This document shows, one piece after another, positions 17,178-29,240 of a stretch of DNA of 64,000 bases (its first letter is position 1; each line of letters begins with the position of its first letter). The notes below the pieces were generated by a model. The model worked only from the letters and a program-made list of their open reading frames with translations. It was not told the DNA's origin and did no database searches. The translations under genes were made by a program, and so were the position numbers. The DNA is from Cercophora sp. LCS_1 (Eukaryota > Ascomycota > Sordariomycetes > Sordariales > Lasiosphaeriaceae), in assembly GCA_036250225.1 (NCBI GenBank), contig JAPZLL010000014.1:558001-622000 (forward strand). Reading direction: 5' to 3'.

Positions 17178-20048
17178 GGTTGACGACGGTGCCCGCGGGG
17201 TTTTCGAGGGGCAATGAAAAGAGGATTCATCAGGGAACTGGGGGGTCCGGGAACATGGGCGCGATGCCCTTATCACTCGATGCGCGGTTCGGCATTCCTC
17301 CTGGACGACCCCTGCTCATGTTGGAGACCGCAGGCGAACGCTGCGCCAGGGGCTGCAGCGTCCTTGTTTCATTGGCCTGCGTTGCCGGGGCGTCTCTCAG
17401 CCGCTGCACAGCTTCATAGTTTCCCCCTTTCATTTCACTCAAGGGGCCGCCCGCCAGCCAATTGGCTGCACTGCCCAAGAGACTCCCGGACTTCGACGCC
17501 CCCAAAGAGGCATGGCCTGCAAAGGTGCACCCGCAGTCCTAGCCCAAAGGGCTGGTCGCTTGTCCATGACGTCCATGGCGATTCTTGGCTCCAAAACACC
17601 CGTCGCCAAGCACCGCAACGCGACCGACCATCGCCGAAGAGATCGTCAATAAGACATATGTGAGATCCGGTGCGGGCATGGGAACAAGTGAGATGCTGAC
17701 CAGCAACAGGTGCCACGTCAAGTGCGATGGGCCATTGTGCCACTTGATTGGGCAGCGATCGACAAATCGGACAACGGCGTCGGGGCTGACCCCCAATGAG
17801 ACCTCACGTGTCTCTTGGCGATGCTGTCTTGGAGGATTCGACACCGAAGGATACGAACAAGCTAAGCAATCAGCTTGAGCGCCAGACACACAATCCGACA
17901 ATTCGGGCGTTGGTCCGGCTCGCGGTCCGTCATTAGCTTCCGCATTCCGGAGACGGGTCAGCATGTTGGCCAGCGCTGCGATACACTGGATGCAGCGAGT
18001 GCCTGCGAGAAATGGCTATTTGAATGCTTCTTGCCATGTATCGTGGGATGGGTGGTCCGTCGAATGACAGAACGCCGAAGGAGCTCCCTTCATGTTAGCA
18101 GCAGAAATAGCCCAAACTACCATATTTTCACCAAACACTTGTCGGTGGTGCGCAAAGGAGAGGCCAAGAGTTTCACAAAGCAACCTTGTGAGAACGCAGG
18201 AGTTGAAAAAGAAAGCCGAGGAATAGGGGTGTTGAGAGAAAAAAAAAGACTGTTGCCGCAACATGAGACAAGCCCCATGCACAACGGCGACACACCATGC
18301 AAGACAGTCTGAAGGGAGATAGACTTGGCCACTTGGACAAACTATCCGTACTCTTTGTTTCCTCCTGATCAATGAGGTGTGCTGGTTGCACCGACGGTTC
18401 GTTCGTTCAAAGTGGTGCCAACCCGACTTGCTTCAACAGCCTAATGCCAAATGCTTGTGTAGCGCACCTGTTCTTGACAGTGAAATCGAAGAGCCCCATG
18501 TCTCGGAAAGTAGTTGATTGCTGGGTCATCGAGCGATCGATGGGGCTTGAGCAAGGTGAAAACTCCCTTGAACTGAAACTCGAAGATTCGTTTATATCGT
18601 GACTGGGGCGGAGAGACAGGAGCTCATTGTGACTGCGAGCCGGGACCGCTTTTGGATGAGAAGTACGGACGATAGAAGCAAAGCTTGCGGATCAAATCCT
18701 GCCTTTATATGCGCAAGTGTCCGGGTAAATTCCTCGCCGATTCGTTGCTATACTCAAGCTTGGCTCATCATCTAGGATCTACGAGTTCTTGGCGGTCCTA
18801 GGTTCGAGCTTGGCTTTGTCGTGCATTTATCCTCGAATATCTCTGTCAGATACAACTCTCAATGAACCATATGTTCGAGCGCTCTTCGAGCCTGCCTCGG
18901 CTCGCTGCCATCATTGAGACAACGCCCTGCAACGATCAGGTCGCTCAAACAGGCCACAACCGGGGTTACCAGCACCACAGCGCTTCCACAAAGCGACTGG
19001 TCAAGAAAGACGCAAAAACTTGAAGCAAGCCAGCCGCGGCGCTTACCATCTCGAAATTGTAGTCGCCGAATCAAATCTGGCAGGAATCAAGGTGGCAAAT
19101 CGTCAAAGTTGTCACGGTCGGGAAACGGAACCAAGTTGCAGTGGGGGAAGTAATAACCACATGTTGTTAGGCCGGATTCCAAACGACGGAAGGTGGGCTT
19201 TTCGATGAGAAACAACGTAAACTGGGCTCAAACAAAGACTGGTTGTATTTCGAGTTTCGACACCATTGATCGTGGTGGACGTCGGGGCTTGGCTGGGTTC
19301 TCTCCGTCGCTCCTTCCATCCCATCAATCAACCCGCACCTGCAAGCTCCACCTCCCGATCGCAAGACACTTCGCAAGACAAAGGCCATCGCCTCTTTACT
19401 GTCCCGCGCAACGTTCCACCAGCGCTCAATATTCCCATTGCGCCTCACCACGGCGGCCACCACCGGAAAAAAAAAAAAAACGCCACGAAATCCAGTTAGC
19501 TAGAAGAGGCTTAGTGGTTCCCGAGTGGCGTTCTGGGCTGAGCTGACAACAAGGCACGATCAACGGTAGCCCTGAACCGGCAATTTCGGGGTGGAAGATA
19601 ACGAATGCATTGGGGGAAAAAAAAATATTCTGAGCTTATCTTTGACGAGGTTGATCGCCGTCGTTGTGAGACCTGTCGGCGGGACGATCAATCCGACATC
19701 TTTTAGTCGGTGGTTGGCGACCGTCTGCTGCCAGCAGACAGCAAAAACGACATCTCGAGGGCTCTACAAGTGTCAATGTCAGTGGCATTGGCAGTGGCGG
19801 CGGCGGTGGCAGAAGCATCACAGCATTATTACCCAAGGTGGTTTCTGTAGAACGCAGTGCATTCCTTCGAGGTGCTGTGCTAATATGAACGCACCCAGCT
19901 GTCCCCAACTCTGACACGCCATTCCCCGACCCGGGTATCATGATGCGCCATTGCTAAAAGACAAAGACAAAGAAGATCCCAGTATATCAAAGTCTGTGAA
20001 AAAAAAAACCCTCGTCTCCGTTCGAGATGCCCCAACCAAGTCAAACCA
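17178..20048. other. Long intergenic region, no gene recognised
   Basis: About 2.9 kb. Short frames exist on both strands, but none shows a protein family, consistent codon use or convincing splice structure. Poly-A/poly-T runs occur at about 19464 and 19615. A noncoding transcript or lineage-specific small gene cannot be excluded. Confidence 0.5.
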
Positions 20049-21587
20049 TCACAAATCCTCCTCCCTGGTGCTCTTGGCGCTCTTGCGAAGCGACTGGTTG
20101 CCGAGGGACTTATTCAGTTCACGAAGCGCCTCCGGAGTCTCGTCTCTGAGATAGACGATATCCTTCTCGTCCACGTCGTTGACATTCGCCCTCGCGTTAT
20201 CCTTGCCCTGCCAAACGTGGTCCTCGAACAACGCCTTCTTGAGCTCCGGAAGGCTCTGAACAATCAGCTCGGTGTTGGTATTCTCGGCAGTAAGCGGCAG
20301 ATTGAACAGATTAACCCAGCAGCCACGGGCGCCCGATCTCTTGATGCCTGGAAACTCGACCATGGTTGAATAGCACCAGATGACATCCTTGGGTTGGAGA
20401 TTGCCGGTCTTGTCGATCTTCCTCGTGTACCACGGCAAGATGTTCTTCTTGGACCAATCCTCCCAGTTGGCTGCGGAAGCGCCGCGATCGTCGATATAGC
20501 CGTTGAAGAGGCGGAGGATCTTCATCGACTCCATGACCTTCATACAGGCGTCGTAGTTGTTGCACAGTATGAGGCGCGGCACGCCGTTCTTTTTGGCCGC
20601 GAGGAGTAGCTGGACGACGCCGGGGAACAGAGCGATCTTGCCGCCGCTCTCGGACGCTGCGATCTGCTTATGGAGGTTCCAGTATTTGTCCATCTGTTCC
20701 TTTGTGGTGATCTTACCCCCGGAGAGGTGCTCATATACGCGGTCGACGCCAGGGTGCACGGCAAGGAAGCTCATCGCGTCGAAATCGGGTGGCACAGTGT
20801 GGCCCATGATTGTGCAGACTCGACGGATGGTATGCATAAGCGCCTGGCGGCCATCGATGATGGCTTCGTTGGAGAAGATCAACGCCTTTGGCTTATCTAC
20901 CGGCGTGGGCGGAACCGGCTCAAAGGCACTCTCGTCACGCGGACGCTTGAGAGTGTTGGTCTTGTCGGTCGAGGCGCTCGCGGTGGGAATCGTGTGGGCG
21001 GAGCTAGCCTCTGGGCGCGGCGGCGCGGGTGGTGCAGGCTGCTTCCCAAGATCAAAGGCGACCTTCTCCGTGGCAGTCTGGGCCTCGGTAACGCCAGCGG
21101 TGGTGGCCGTAATCGGCTTGTTGGGGAGGGGCTTCTTCTTTACTGAGGGGTTAGTCGAAGCCCCGGTATCGTTGTCGGCTGGCAGGAAAGTCTCTTTGGC
21201 AGGCGAAGAACTCTCCGCCTCGATCTCGACTTTGATATTAGGCGCAGCATCCGCCATCTCGACGTCGCCATCCTCAATGGAAAGAGCAAGAACCTCAGGT
21301 TTGAGGTCGGTCGCGTGATCATCAGTATCCTCAGACTTCGGGATCTTGTCGCTCTTTGGCTCCTCAGCTCCCTCAACCGAGTTGGCAAGCCAGGCAGAAA
21401 CCGCCTCGACGACGTCCTCCTTCATGGGTGACGGCGACTCCTTCTTCGGCGAAGGTGACTTCTTGACGGCATCGGCGTGGGGCGTGGTACCGACCACCTC
21501 ATCGTCTTCGCGCTTGCATGTCCACGAAGTGATTGACGATATCGTCGTCAGCGAAGAGAGCGGAGAATCTGATCCTTGCGAAGCCAT
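20049..21587 (-). CDS. HAD-fold protein with degenerate active site (probable pseudoenzyme)
   Basis: 512 codons from MASQGSDSPL. Residues 1-270 are Ser/Pro/Glu-rich and probably disordered (SPSPKKESPSPMKED). The C-terminal 240 residues have the layout of a haloacid dehalogenase hydrolase: beta-strand motif I position (PKALIFSNEAIIDGRQAL), helical cap (GGKITTKEQMDKYW), motif II region (PRLILCNNYDACMK) and motif IV region (IWCYSTMVEFPGIKRSGARG). The nucleophile DxD of motif I reads FSNEA and the acidic pair of motif IV is CYST, so phosphatase chemistry is unlikely. The protein ends in a charged tail. The upstream in-frame ATG (21749) is possible but yields a low-complexity extension. A decayed copy of the cap segment lies at 22318-22370. 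Confidence 0.75.
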   Translation of the reverse strand: MASQGSDSPLSSLTTISSITSWTCKREDDEVVGTTPHADAVKKSPSPKKESPSPMKEDVVEAVSAWLANSVEGAEEPKSDKIPKSEDTDDHATDLKPEVLALSIEDGDVEMADAAPNIKVEIEAESSSPAKETFLPADNDTGASTNPSVKKKPLPNKPITATTAGVTEAQTATEKVAFDLGKQPAPPAPPRPEASSAHTIPTASASTDKTNTLKRPRDESAFEPVPPTPVDKPKALIFSNEAIIDGRQALMHTIRRVCTIMGHTVPPDFDAMSFLAVHPGVDRVYEHLSGGKITTKEQMDKYWNLHKQIAASESGGKIALFPGVVQLLLAAKKNGVPRLILCNNYDACMKVMESMKILRLFNGYIDDRGASAANWEDWSKKNILPWYTRKIDKTGNLQPKDVIWCYSTMVEFPGIKRSGARGCWVNLFNLPLTAENTNTELIVQSLPELKKALFEDHVWQGKDNARANVNDVDEKDIVYLRDETPEALRELNKSLGNQSLRKSAKSTREEDL

Positions 21588-23203
21588 CTCGGTTGTCGTT
21601 GTTGTTGTTTTTGAGTGGAGGATCGAGGTGGCTCCGCTTAATTTTCGAGAATTTATAGTAGGAAAGGAAGAGATGGGACCAAACTCGCCGACGCGCCGGT
21701 CTCTCCTCCGAGAGGGAGTGGAAGGAGCCAGGCTCCTCCACAAATTCAACCGTTGAGTTATTCATTGTTGCTAGAGCACATGGTTAGAAACGCTTCCATC
21801 TGATTTGCGAGACTTCTGTCCCATGCTGAGATGACTAGAACGAGGTGCGGGTGGACAATGACTGAGAATGTTACGGTGGAACTTAAGGGCACAAAATTAC
21901 TGTTCGGAAGCTCATAATTACCATAGTGACCAACTTGGACGTGGACCTTTAATAGTTGCAGGTGGACAGCTTTCAAGAGTGCAATGCGAGAGCGAGTGAT
22001 GACTGCGGTCACTGGGAAGGGGATTCCTTAGGGGTCAGAGGCGAGAGGGACTTTTCAGGGTTCAAACTAGAGGCTGAACAAGTTTGTCGAGTATGTCCAC
22101 TCGTAAAACGCTTGGTGGTTGTTGTTGGCGAGGGGCAAATGCCAAGCAGCTGATTCTTTTTGCGAACACTAGTCGTTTGGTATTGATAGGTAGTTCACTA
22201 GACCACCTGCGAAGCTGTGAACATCCTGGCAAATGAGAAAATAACAGGGGAAGACTGTGAAAGCTACATAATATTTAAATCCATATATGCAATCAATGCC
22301 CGTGTGCACTTTGAGAATACTTGTCCATTTGCTCCTTGGCTGTGACCTTGCCTCTGGAAAGTGCTTATGTGCCAAAGCTACAAAAACACAAAGACAAAGG
22401 GGGGAGAAGAAAGAACGGGAGAAGAAGATCAAATACAGCCAAGTATACATACTCTAGTCAATGAAAAGAAGATACGCCAGACCTAACAGACCACGACACT
22501 TCTAAATACCAAATGAAGAGAGAAACCACCAGGGAAACGCCCTTCCGGGCGTTCTAATCAAACCAGGCAAAGGAAGAACTAAAGGCGCAACAGGCGCAAC
22601 AGGAAAGCCAAGCGTAACAAGAAGGGATAGTGGGAAGGAGAGAGGGAACTGCACGTTGAGAAAGGTAGAGCCAAATCAAAAGATGACCCAAAAATAAAGT
22701 GAACAGCAGCAAAACTTTACTAAGGCCATGCCATGCAAGATAATAATGGGAATGGGATCAAACTTTGTATCAAGATCATTGTAGGGAGGTACGGGACTTA
22801 CAGTTGGTATGTTGTTGTTTGGAGGAAAAGAAGAGAAGCGCGAGCTACGTCGGCAGGGCTTTTTTTGTAGGCAAGCTGGCCAAAGACCGGACAAGGTACG
22901 GTGGACAGGAATGTGCCAATTGAGCGGGTTATCCTACGCGATAACAGAATGGGATGAAACGGACTTGACATGCTATTATTGTCCAACGGGGTACTCAACT
23001 CCTGAAAGCACAACACCCTGATGATTGCACGCACCAAAGCTGTTGCACTAGCCTGAGGTCCGAACAGGCCAACTTGTTTAATTTTTGATTTTCCAGATCC
23101 CAGCACCAAATCTGCCGATCAGCACCGAGGTCTTGCAACGACTCTAACAACCCGGTAAAACCGACAATAACCAACAATTGAAGAAAATCCGAGAACATAT
23201 CCC
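21588..23203. other. Intergenic region with a HAD-gene fragment
   Basis: About 1.6 kb. Apart from the fragment at 22318-22370 nothing coding is recognised. Confidence 0.5.
22318..22370 (-). pseudogene. Decayed duplicate of part of the HAD-like gene
   Basis: The minus strand reads SRGKVTAKEQMDKY, against SGGKITTKEQMDKY in the HAD-like gene (20683-20736). Nucleotides match at most positions, with a one-base deletion and stops on both sides. Many differences are at third codon positions, so the copy probably once coded. The match does not extend visibly beyond about 55 bp. Confidence 0.6.
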
Positions 23204-24878
23204 TCAATAAGAAGTAGCCATCTCCGTCATACTATCCCAATCATAAGAATAGCTGTGCGGCTTCTGAATCTTGACCGTATCCTCCGTAACCGGATGTCTG
23301 ATCCCCTTCAACAGTTCAATCAACGCCGCCTTGTCCTCCTGCTCCTGCTCCTTCAACCGCCCCAAGAACCTCCGCGCTTCATCCCCGCCATTGATAACCT
23401 CTGGGTCTCCTTGTTGTCGATTAAACCTTTGGTTAAACAAGTCTACAGCCGAGCAGTTCTCCGACTCACGTCGGGTGAACTCATCGGTATACTGACACGG
23501 TCCAATACCGCCGTCGAACATCTGATAGCGATCCACATTGAGACGGATGCTCGTCTGCTCGTAGTCGAGTCGGTCAAACGCGTTTCTCCCTCTCCGATTC
23601 CAGCGCGGTGACGTTCCGACGCGGAACTTGAGAAGCGAGGGGAGGCTCTTGCGGATATGGGTAAAGATTTTGGACCACGTCATGTCAATGAACTGATACC
23701 CGCGTGTGGCGGGTCCCCGGGTGGTTCCACCCGCACCAGGAAAGGTTTGGATGACGGGGTAGCCATCCTCGTCGAGCGGCGAGTCGAGGAGGCAGGCAAA
23801 GTAGAGGACGATGCAGTCGTCGAGATAGAGGTTTTCGAGAGTTGAGTGGCTTGATAGCCAGTCGAGTTGCCACTCTAAGGAGTTAGAGCTTTATGCCTAG
23901 CTTCTGCTTGGGTAAAACCGACTTACATCATGGGTGAACACGTAGTTGCCGAGCGCGAGGGTGCGAAGGTTGGGAAAGTGCACATCTCGGAGGTCAAGCT
24001 TGGGGCTGTAGCCAAAGTAAAAGGTCTGGTACAGGACGAGTGTTGTCAGGGTGTTTGCCGCGGGTTGGAGCCACAGAGACGGGAGCTCCTTCATGAATGT
24101 GTGAAGCCTGAGGTTTATCAGTATGCGTCTAGTTTGGAACCAGGGGGAGGACTCACTCCACCATCTTAAGGTTGTTCTCCGGTGATGGTTCATGGTCTTC
24201 GGTGATGATGACCAGCTGCAAAGCCCGCAACCTTGAGAGCACATTGACGACCGTGTCCGATGTCATAAAGTCACCGTCGCGGTCGTTAATGTTTTGGATA
24301 TTGTCAACGCAAATGCGGTTGATCTTGGATGCGGAGGGCTTAGCGAGCGTTTTGAAGAACTCTTGGATCAGGGGCTGGCGGAAGTGGTAGTCCTGAGGCC
24401 ATTCACTCCACGTATTCCAGTGATCGAGGCCACCCCAGCTGTTCCCCGACGTGGCGTTAGGCGCGAACCGGAGAGCGACGCTGTTCAAATTGGTGAAGTC
24501 GGGAAATGACTCAAAAGCTGTCTCGAACTCTTCGCTCAGGTCTGGACTTTCGCCCTGTTCTTCGTCTTCCTTTGCGCGTTTTAGAGGGATTTTCCTGAGT
24601 GCGTGATTACCAAGGAAGAAGCCTACCTTGTCCTTCTCCATCGTGTTGAGTTCGACATGTCTCACCCATTTGTTGATCTCGGGGTTGCCCAGGATGGAGT
24701 TGTAGCGTGCGACGCTTTCCTCACAGGGGTAAAGGCGAACGAATGAAAACAGGGTTTGGGTCCCGGCAGTGTGGAACGTCTTGCAGCTGAGCCGGAAAGA
24801 GCGTGCATCCTCCTTGTCAAGGTGATTGGCAATGTTGCAATGCAACTCGGCGGGGAGCTGGAAGATCCCAATCGTCAT
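23204..24878 (-). CDS. F-box-like protein
   Basis: Three exons, 523 codons: 24878-24157, 24107-23927, 23872-23204. Introns are 49 nt (24156-24108, GTGAGT) and 54 nt (23926-23873, GTAAGT, CTAAC branch). The second acceptor must be the AG of TTAGAG to keep the frame. Residues 4-45 (FQLPAELHCNIANHLDKED ... RSFRLSCKTFH) are an F-box motif. The middle is leucine-rich (LRALQLVIITED, LPSLWLQPAANTLTTLVL, LRTLALGNYVF), as in substrate-binding LRR-like regions of fungal F-box proteins. The C-terminal 200 residues have no known domain. Likely a substrate adaptor of an SCF ubiquitin ligase, or an orphan member of this expanded family. Confidence 0.82.
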
Positions 24879-27017
24879 CTTGATTGTCGTGTGGTTGTTG
24901 CAAGATGATTGCCGTGCAAACGAACTCGTGGTGCAATTGAGGTTGGCGGGGTGACTCCTTTTCAGCAAAACAGTGGCCACATTGCAGTGTGGAATTGGCG
25001 ATTGGCGGCAGGCAGCAGCGGCCGTTGGGCAAATACGCGGGACCAATGCGGAGAACGGCCAGGCACCACCAGCGGGTGCCTGAATCCTGGGGTCGATGTG
25101 GGTTACACCGATTCAATGCCGCGGGAGACAGAGGACTAACAGTGGAACTGTCGACCTGTCAGTTATTGTAGGTAAAATTCAAGGAGATGCTGTTAGGTGC
25201 TTGATGCCAAATTCCAGCATAGGTTAAAAAATCATCGCATTTTTTTTCATGGTGCATACCTACCCTCTGTTACGGTGTGAATCGACTGATGCAAGACACA
25301 ACCGTAAAGGCGCACCACGTGGCGCTATTCGATAGCATGATGCGTATTTCCCTGCCGCTCACTACCCAGTATTTTTTTTTGTTGGCAACACTCTCCATCC
25401 TAACCTCCTTCCTGTTGTCCACGTCCCAGTCTCCGAGCAGTGATAACTCCATCATTGGGCTGTTCGTGGTGGAAGTACCACCAAAGTCCCGTGTTATTGA
25501 CCATCAGGGCCCGGTTTGTCGGGAACCCCAGGGTCCCCGGTGGGGGAAAGGATGAGAGGTGGAGGATCCATGTCTGGGTTTCGTTCGTGATTGGAATGGT
25601 TGACGAGGACGTTGAGGCCTGTCTGGGCCATGTTGGTGAGCAGTTGAGGCGAGCCTGAGGGTGTAGATCGGGCTTGTTGAATATGTCTTGGTTGAGAATT
25701 CTGGGGAGATACGGGCGATGGTGATGAATCTAGACGAGGAACGATGGCGAGGAAGCCATCTCTTATTATCCCAAACTCGTCGTTTCCCTCCTTGAGGAAA
25801 GCTTCGTGCTCTGAAGTTGAGGCAGTTGGGTCTTCTAGCATAGACAAAGATCGTCATAAAGACACTGTGGTGGCCGTTCTCAGACTCCAGAGATACCAAA
25901 GGAAGCTCGATGACCTCTTGCCCGCGTGTAATGCCTGACTCTTGCAGTTGTCGCCCCAAGCACAAAGAGGACCCCTCGTAAAATGGTATTGTGCCACCTT
26001 TCAACAAAAGGCTGGATGTCAGTGTGATGGAGGCTGTTGTTGCCGCTGAGTTGTTGATTCCAATTATCATCTCAAAGAGCGAGACTATAAGAATTTTCCC
26101 ATGGGTGAGGCTCAATGATTTCAAGGTCTCGTGGTAGAGAATAGAACTGCAGGTCGTCCAACATGAACATTGTCGTACAATCTTTCGATACGGATGAGGT
26201 TGGACCTTCGCTAGTCACCATCAAACGCCACGCGGCCACCAGACAAAGATCCTGGCAGGTTCAGTTGGTAGTTCATCTTGTCAGTTGTTTGATCACAAAG
26301 ACTATGAGCTCAACCAACTGTACAGCTTTATGAAGAGATGACGTTTTACGTGCTCTTCCCCGCTCGGCACAATGCTCCCGCAATGCTCCCGAGAGACGGG
26401 CTCGAGCCACCCACATCTCAATGCATGCATGTGCTCCAACTTTCAGTCTGCTTACTTCAGCATACCACCCACTGAGCGGCTCCCTCCAGAAACCACCGCC
26501 AAAAATAGCGGCAGAGCCTCAACCAGGGTTCTGCGTCAGGTATCAGCCCTATCGGCGTCGGAGACTACCCCGGCCGACACCTCCAAGCCACGGGAATCCA
26601 GAGGAAGCCACGCATACGGAGATAACGTGCGGCTCAGCGGGACGTGCCGAGATCTGGATCGGTTCCGCAGGACAAGGAATACTCAAAGAGGGGCCTTCGG
26701 CCGTTTCTGTGACGTCGTATCAACTCTGTGACGGCTCTCCTCGGCAATTCGCTAGCTCAAACAAGTTGACGCAACTGCAAAAGCACCGTGTTGTCAGACT
26801 ACCTACGCAGGGACAACATCGCGACAAAGCTCATGACATTTCCAAGACAGCGACCACGGGAAGAAACAGAGATGAGGAAATAGGTATATTCTTGGGTGTC
26901 CCGCCTTCTTGAACCATTTAAGCCGATGATGCCACCATAAATCCAGCGCTTGCTCCGCTATTTACATGTTCCGAGCAATCCCAAGCCAATCCCAAGCCAA
27001 CCACGCCACCAGACCGC
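24879..27017. other. Intergenic region with one weak coding candidate
   Basis: About 2.1 kb. The only coding-like stretch is 25494-25841 on the minus strand (listed separately). A plus-strand frame at 26421-26912 has no family resemblance and unusual composition. Confidence 0.5.
25494..25841 (-). CDS. Possible small protein or terminal exon, unrecognised
   Basis: 115 codons from ATG (MLEDPTASTSEHEAFLKEGN) to a stop at 25494. Codon choice is rather fungal-coding-like (many C-ending codons), and the C-terminus is Pro-rich. A potential acceptor (ATGCTAG) overlaps the start, so this could be the last exon of an unresolved gene extending towards 26.1 kb. No homology recognised; weak call. Confidence 0.25.
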   Translation of the reverse strand: MLEDPTASTSEHEAFLKEGNDEFGIIRDGFLAIVPRLDSSPSPVSPQNSQPRHIQQARSTPSGSPQLLTNMAQTGLNVLVNHSNHERNPDMDPPPLILSPTGDPGVPDKPGPDGQ

Positions 27018-27981
27018 TTAGAAGCTGAAGATCTGGTTCTTCTGGTAGCCCAACTCGGTCAGGACGCTCCCCTTGAGCGCCTTCTCCATCGGCGGCGGCC
27101 CGCAAACAACGACCTTGGTGTCCTTGTTCTTCTCCGATGGGCTCAGACCAGCACCCTCCAAAATCTGCTTGGTGACGAAACCCTTCGGGTACGGGGACCC
27201 GGCATCTGGTGTGGCGACGACGTAGACGGTCTTGAAACGGCCGGGATACTTCTTCTCGAGCGTGTCAAACTCATCCTTGAGGAAGAGGTCAGAGTCAGTG
27301 TTGACGCCCCACACAAGGGTGATGCGGGTCTTGTCCTCGGGGTTCTTGAGGATGCCGCGGGCGAGCTGGTACATAGGCGTGATGCCGGCACCGCCCGCAA
27401 TCATGGCGACATGGTTGTGCTGGTTGGGCGTCCACTTGAGCTCCGGAATGGGCGCAAAAGTGAGATAGTCGCCGGGCTTGAGCGAGTGGATGTGCGAGCT
27501 CTGCTTTCCTCCCGGGTAGAGCTTCACCATCAGCTCGATGAAGCCGGGTTCAGCTGTGGCGCTGTGTTAGCACGTGATCTGACAAGCAGCAAGCGCGGGG
27601 TTTTGGTTTGTGCAACGCACCAAGATCATTTGTAGGGGTGTACGGTCGCAGAACCGGCAGCCAGCGGCCCTTGGGAAATGAGACGGTCAAAAGCGCCGAC
27701 GAAAGCGCCAACCCGCTGGGCTGCGTTGCATCGGGGAGCTCAAAGCGCAGCTTCTTGGTGTTGTGGTTGATAAGCTCGGTGCTGTGCAGCTTGAGCGTGT
27801 TAAAGCCAAAGCTGCTGAAAATTGGCTTTCCCTTCTTGGCCGCCGTTGCAGCCGCGTTGTTCTGGATCTTGTAGTACGCAAACGAACCGATGCCGGCGAC
27901 GGCCGCCGCAATTGCAAGCTGGGGAGTGCTCATTTTGGCTTGGAGTATGATGGGCCGGAGAGGTGGTATTGTCGAGCGCAT
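27018..27981 (-). CDS. MCR1: NADH-cytochrome b5 reductase, mitochondrial (MCR1)
   Basis: Two exons (27981-27621, 27553-27018) with a 67-nt intron (GTGCGT donor, GCTAAC branch), 298 codons from the ATG at 27981. An alternative ATG at 27933 gives 282. The longer form adds MRSTIPPLRPIILQAK, a basic presequence-like stretch, before a hydrophobic anchor (LAIAAAVAGIGSFAYYKI). The FAD-binding motif RPYTP is followed, after the intron, by YPGGKQSSHIHSLKPGD. The NADH-binding lobe has MIAGGAGITPMYQLA and the CGPPPM motif, and the C-terminus is QIFSF. Members transfer electrons from NADH via FAD to cytochrome b5; Mcr1 is sorted both to the outer membrane and the intermembrane space and acts in ergosterol synthesis and oxidative-stress defence. 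Divergent from the MFS gene. Confidence 0.9.
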
Positions 27982-29240
27982 CTCAGGAAAGAAACACGCG
28001 GAACGGGGCCGGGCGTCGATTAAATAAAAAAAGGCGAAAAAAAGGGGAACACAAATCGTCCGGAGCACCGACGCTGGAAGCACCAAACTCGGACATGCAG
28101 GAGAGACGCCCGGTTAAAACGTTTGGTTGTGTCTTCGGAGTCGGTCTTTGGGGAAGTCCAAGGGTGCGTGCCACTGAGAGGCCAATCTGCCAATCTCACC
28201 ACAACAGGGGCTGACAGCCAGACCGCTCGGTCCCGCCAACACCCGATCTCTCCGACGACAGCCGCACCGAATCCCTCAGCCTAGCTGGGAATCGGACGAG
28301 ATCGCGGAGAAGCAGAACGCCGTCGCCGACTGCTCGTGGGATTCGAAACGCGGTTTCATGATTGCGACCATCAAGTTGCGACTTTGCATCATGCTGGAAA
28401 GTGGGGAGAGCTGAGCAGCAACGGCCAAAGATAGATGGAATAGACAAGCGCCTGCAACGGTCAGCCAGCGCTGGTCGGTTGAATTCTTTGGGGTCCAGCA
28501 GGTGCCGGCGCGCACTCGGCGCAGGACAATATCTGGCCGCATTCTTCGTCCAATTTTTCATCAGACTCTCACTGCATCGCCCAGAATTTCGGGGCCGTGC
28601 CAAGCCCAGTCGCCCTGCCAAGAAGGAAGCAGTGACCCGGGCTGAACCAAGCGGGGCCGATCATCAGTTGCTTCGACACAGATCGGCATCTTCCGGTGCG
28701 CCATTCGACCTTTTTTCCAACCCCTCCAACGTCTTGCATGGACCAGTCGATGATGTACCGGCGCCTTTGTAAACCCTTTTTTTTTTTTTTTTCTCGCAGC
28801 CTTAAAAGTTTGCGTTGGATGTGCGGTACGACGATGTCTTCACAGCTCCAGACACGTTTCTTGGCGGACGGACCAAAAGTTCTCCGTCATGGCAGTTCTG
28901 ACACTTCCTGACACTCCAGCATTTGCCTCTTTCTCGGCGGCCTCACTATCCGCAAGCCATTCGCCGCGCTGTGCTCAAAAAACAAGCGTGTGACCGAACA
29001 TGAGTCGCGGCGTTCCCAAGTGGGAGTCTAAGAGACCGTTGAACCTTCCAGCACCATGGCGATGTCGTCAAGCGGCGGATACGCCCGGCGCATATCTCCT
29101 CGCCCATGCCTTTATGTTTCACCTTTCCCGGCCTCACAGATGTTCCTCATGTTCTACGCATCTTGCATACGAGCTACATTGCATAGTCAACAGCTTTGAC
29201 GCCTTCGTTTGTCTCCTCATGCCTCGAGCAAGGTGACGTA
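27982..29240. promoter_or_regulatory. Divergent intergenic region MCR1 / MFS transporter
   Basis: About 1.26 kb without a recognised gene. A T17-type homopolymer lies at about 28780-28797. Short frames on both strands have no recognisable product. Confidence 0.45.

Noticed and set aside
26421..26912. 163-codon plus-strand frame
   Set aside because: Composition rich in Pro/Arg/Ser with no family pattern or splice continuation; probably chance.
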